Below are positions 62,804 through 64,000 of a DNA stretch of 64,000 nt, in pieces. The position numbers were made by a program, and so were the translations under genes. This DNA is from Rhodobiaceae bacterium (GTDB taxonomy: Bacteria; Pseudomonadota; Alphaproteobacteria; RS24): assembly GCA_024645085.1 (NCBI GenBank), contig JAHEGN010000001.1:1-64000 (forward strand), given 5' to 3'. Every line of letters starts with the position of its first letter. Positions within the stretch are counted from its first letter, which is position 1. The notes beneath the pieces were generated by a model that worked only from the letters and a program-made list of their open reading frames with translations, ran no database searches and was not told the origin of the DNA.

Positions 62804-64000
62804 TTACTCTCCTGCAGCAGGGCGCGCCTGCTCAGCTTCATTTGCAAGTTCATTCAAGGCACGACGATATTCGGTCGGCATGACTTTGAGGAATTTCGGC
62901 AAATAGTCTTGCCAATGAGCCAAAATATCTTTGGCGCGCTCAGAATTTGTGTAACGCGCATGATTTTCCAGCAATTTGTGCAGACGCTCAGCGTCGTGTT
63001 GCGTCATGTCTGTGTCCAAGCGGGTCAAGGCATTGCCAATCTCGCCGGTGACTGGTTCCAATTCAACCATGGCCATATTGCAACGGGCTTCGAAATCGCC
63101 GTTTTCGTCGAGCACATAGGCGATACCACCTGACATGCCAGCGGCGAAATTACGTCCTGTGGCGCCGAGTACGACGACACAGCCGCCGGTCATATATTCG
63201 CAGCAATGGTCGCCAGCACCTTCGACAACGGCCATGGCACCGGAGTTGCGCACGGCGAAACGTTCACCCGCAACGCCACGGAAATAGCATTCGCCTTCAA
63301 TGGCGCCGTATAGCACCGTATTGCCGACAATGATGCTTTTCTCTGGCACAATGGCGCTTTCGGCTGGCGGATAAATAGCAATACGCCCACCAGACAGGCC
63401 TTTGCCGACATAGTCATTGGCTTCGCCATTGAGTTCTAATGAAATGCCGCGGGCCAAAAATGCGCCGAAGCTTTGGCCGGCCGTGCCGTTTAGTTTCACT
63501 GAAATCGTGTCATCTGGCAGTCCAGCATGACCATGGCGCTTGGCCAATTCGCCGGACAACATAGTGCCGGCTGAGCGGTCAATATTGCTGATGGCTGTTT
63601 CAATTTGCACTGATTTTTTATCCTCCAAAGCCGGCATGGCTTGGGCAATCAGCTTGCGATCGAGAATATCGTCAATCGGATGCTGCTGCTTCATACTACG
63701 GTAAACCGTGCTTTGGCTTTCGATTTTGGTAAACAGACGGGTGAAGTCCAAGCCTTTGGCTTTCCATTGTTGAATCGCTTGGCGCGTATCCAGCAAATCG
63801 GTTTGACCAATAATCTCATTCAGCGTGCTAAAGCCCATTTCGGCCAGCATTTCGCGCACTTCCTCAGCAATGAAGAAGAAGTAGTTAATGACATGCTCAG
63901 GCTGACCGGTGAAGCGCTTGCGCAATTCTTCGTTTTGCGTAGCAATGCCGACCGGGCACGTGTTGAGATGGCATTTGCGCATCATAATACAGCCGGCGGC
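62804..64000 (-). CDS. gltB: Glutamate synthase large subunit, C-terminal part
   Basis: Only the last 398 codons are in the window; the gene continues past 64000. The partial sequence begins inside the FMN domain with the [3Fe-4S] cluster motif C-x5-C-x4-C (in [16 protein letters not shown]) and continues into the right-handed beta-helix GXGXG domain ([47 protein letters not shown]). It binds FMN, performs the amidotransfer and glutamate release, and is cotranscribed with gltD downstream. Confidence 0.95.
   Translation of the reverse strand, partial: AAGCIMMRKCHLNTCPVGIATQNEELRKRFTGQPEHVINYFFFIAEEVREMLAEMGFSTLNEIIGQTDLLDTRQAIQQWKAKGLDFTRLFTKIESQSTVYRSMKQQHPIDDILDRKLIAQAMPALEDKKSVQIETAISNIDRSAGTMLSGELAKRHGHAGLPDDTISVKLNGTAGQSFGAFLARGISLELNGEANDYVGKGLSGGRIAIYPPAESAIVPEKSIIVGNTVLYGAIEGECYFRGVAGERFAVRNSGAMAVVEGAGDHCCEYMTGGCVVVLGATGRNFAAGMSGGIAYVLDENGDFEARCNMAMVELEPVTGEIGNALTRLDTDMTQHDAERLHKLLENHARYTNSERAKDILAHWQDYLPKFLKVMPTEYRRALNELANEAEQARPAAGE

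Noticed and set aside
1-64000. Mobile elements, integrases, toxin-antitoxin pairs and CRISPR arrays.
   Set aside because: I looked for transposase or recombinase motifs, terminal inverted repeats and regularly spaced repeats. None were found apart from the short direct repeat at 61346-61392.

Overview
The window reads as a chromosomal segment of a free-living, probably marine, alphaproteobacterium of moderate GC content. Four things support this. The tRNA-His lacks the extra 5' G and has a U72/A73 acceptor end, which is typical of one large alphaproteobacterial group. The catabolism is rich in acyl-CoA enzymes (PrpE-like ligase, crotonases, isovaleryl-type acyl-CoA dehydrogenase, MmsA, BVMO, PhyH, haloalkane dehalogenase). 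There are Gram-negative porins and TonB receptors, and an Fe-S type photolyase. The genus cannot be fixed from this sequence alone. I saw no insertion sequence, prophage, CRISPR array or rRNA; coding density is high and the segment looks like core plus metabolic accessory genome.

Layout. 0-2.6 kb: a small membrane protein, an SPFH/NfeD membrane-quality pair, and two tiny two-helix membrane proteins. 2.6-15.9 kb: a catabolic block in two convergent halves. The plus half has an acyl-CoA synthetase, Uup-type ABC-F ATPase, EthD-like protein, PhyH dioxygenase, MmsA and a Baeyer-Villiger-type monooxygenase. The minus half has a PrpE-like ligase, crotonase, serine esterase/beta-lactamase-fold hydrolase and class III aminotransferase. 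15.9-19.7 kb: DUF3604 protein, parvulin PPIase and HupE/UreJ protein. 19.7-22.3 kb: a crotonase and a pentulose kinase, preceded by a very short unannotated gene with its own promoter, near-ideal ribosome binding site and terminator. 22.3-33.5 kb: housekeeping and repair genes (metallo-beta-lactamase-fold hydrolase, HIT, SDR, photolyase operon with a 51-aa DUF2256 protein, duplicated DsbA/HCCA-fold protein, acyltransferase, ALDH, acyl-CoA dehydrogenase, orphan iron-type ABC permease).

33.7-45.5 kb: tRNA-His, a sugar-type symporter, two tandem porins, an MFS carrier, then a six-gene minus-strand envelope module (ECF sigma, anti-sigma-like membrane protein, Spy/CpxP-like metal-binding protein, MMPL/RND exporter, LolA-like protein, outer-membrane barrel). 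45.5-47.1 kb: a FadR-type regulator and a haloalkane dehalogenase. 47.1-53.5 kb: vitamin B12 uptake (BtuF divergent from BtuC, cobalamin riboswitch, BtuB, BtuD), followed by an MlaF-like ATPase with a degenerate active site and MsrA. 53.5-57.6 kb: a second TonB receptor, KdsD, and GalU, which appears to start at a CTG codon. 57.7-64 kb: MltB-like transglycosylase, MoxR ATPase and VWA/CoxE-like partner, then GltD and the 3' part of GltB, which runs off the window.

The strongest leads for something undescribed are the 30-codon transcription unit upstream of the pentulose kinase, the ECF-linked RND/LolA-like/barrel operon, the twin micro-membrane proteins, the convergent BVMO/esterase/PrpE block, and the ATPase-degenerate MlaF homologue in the B12 operon.
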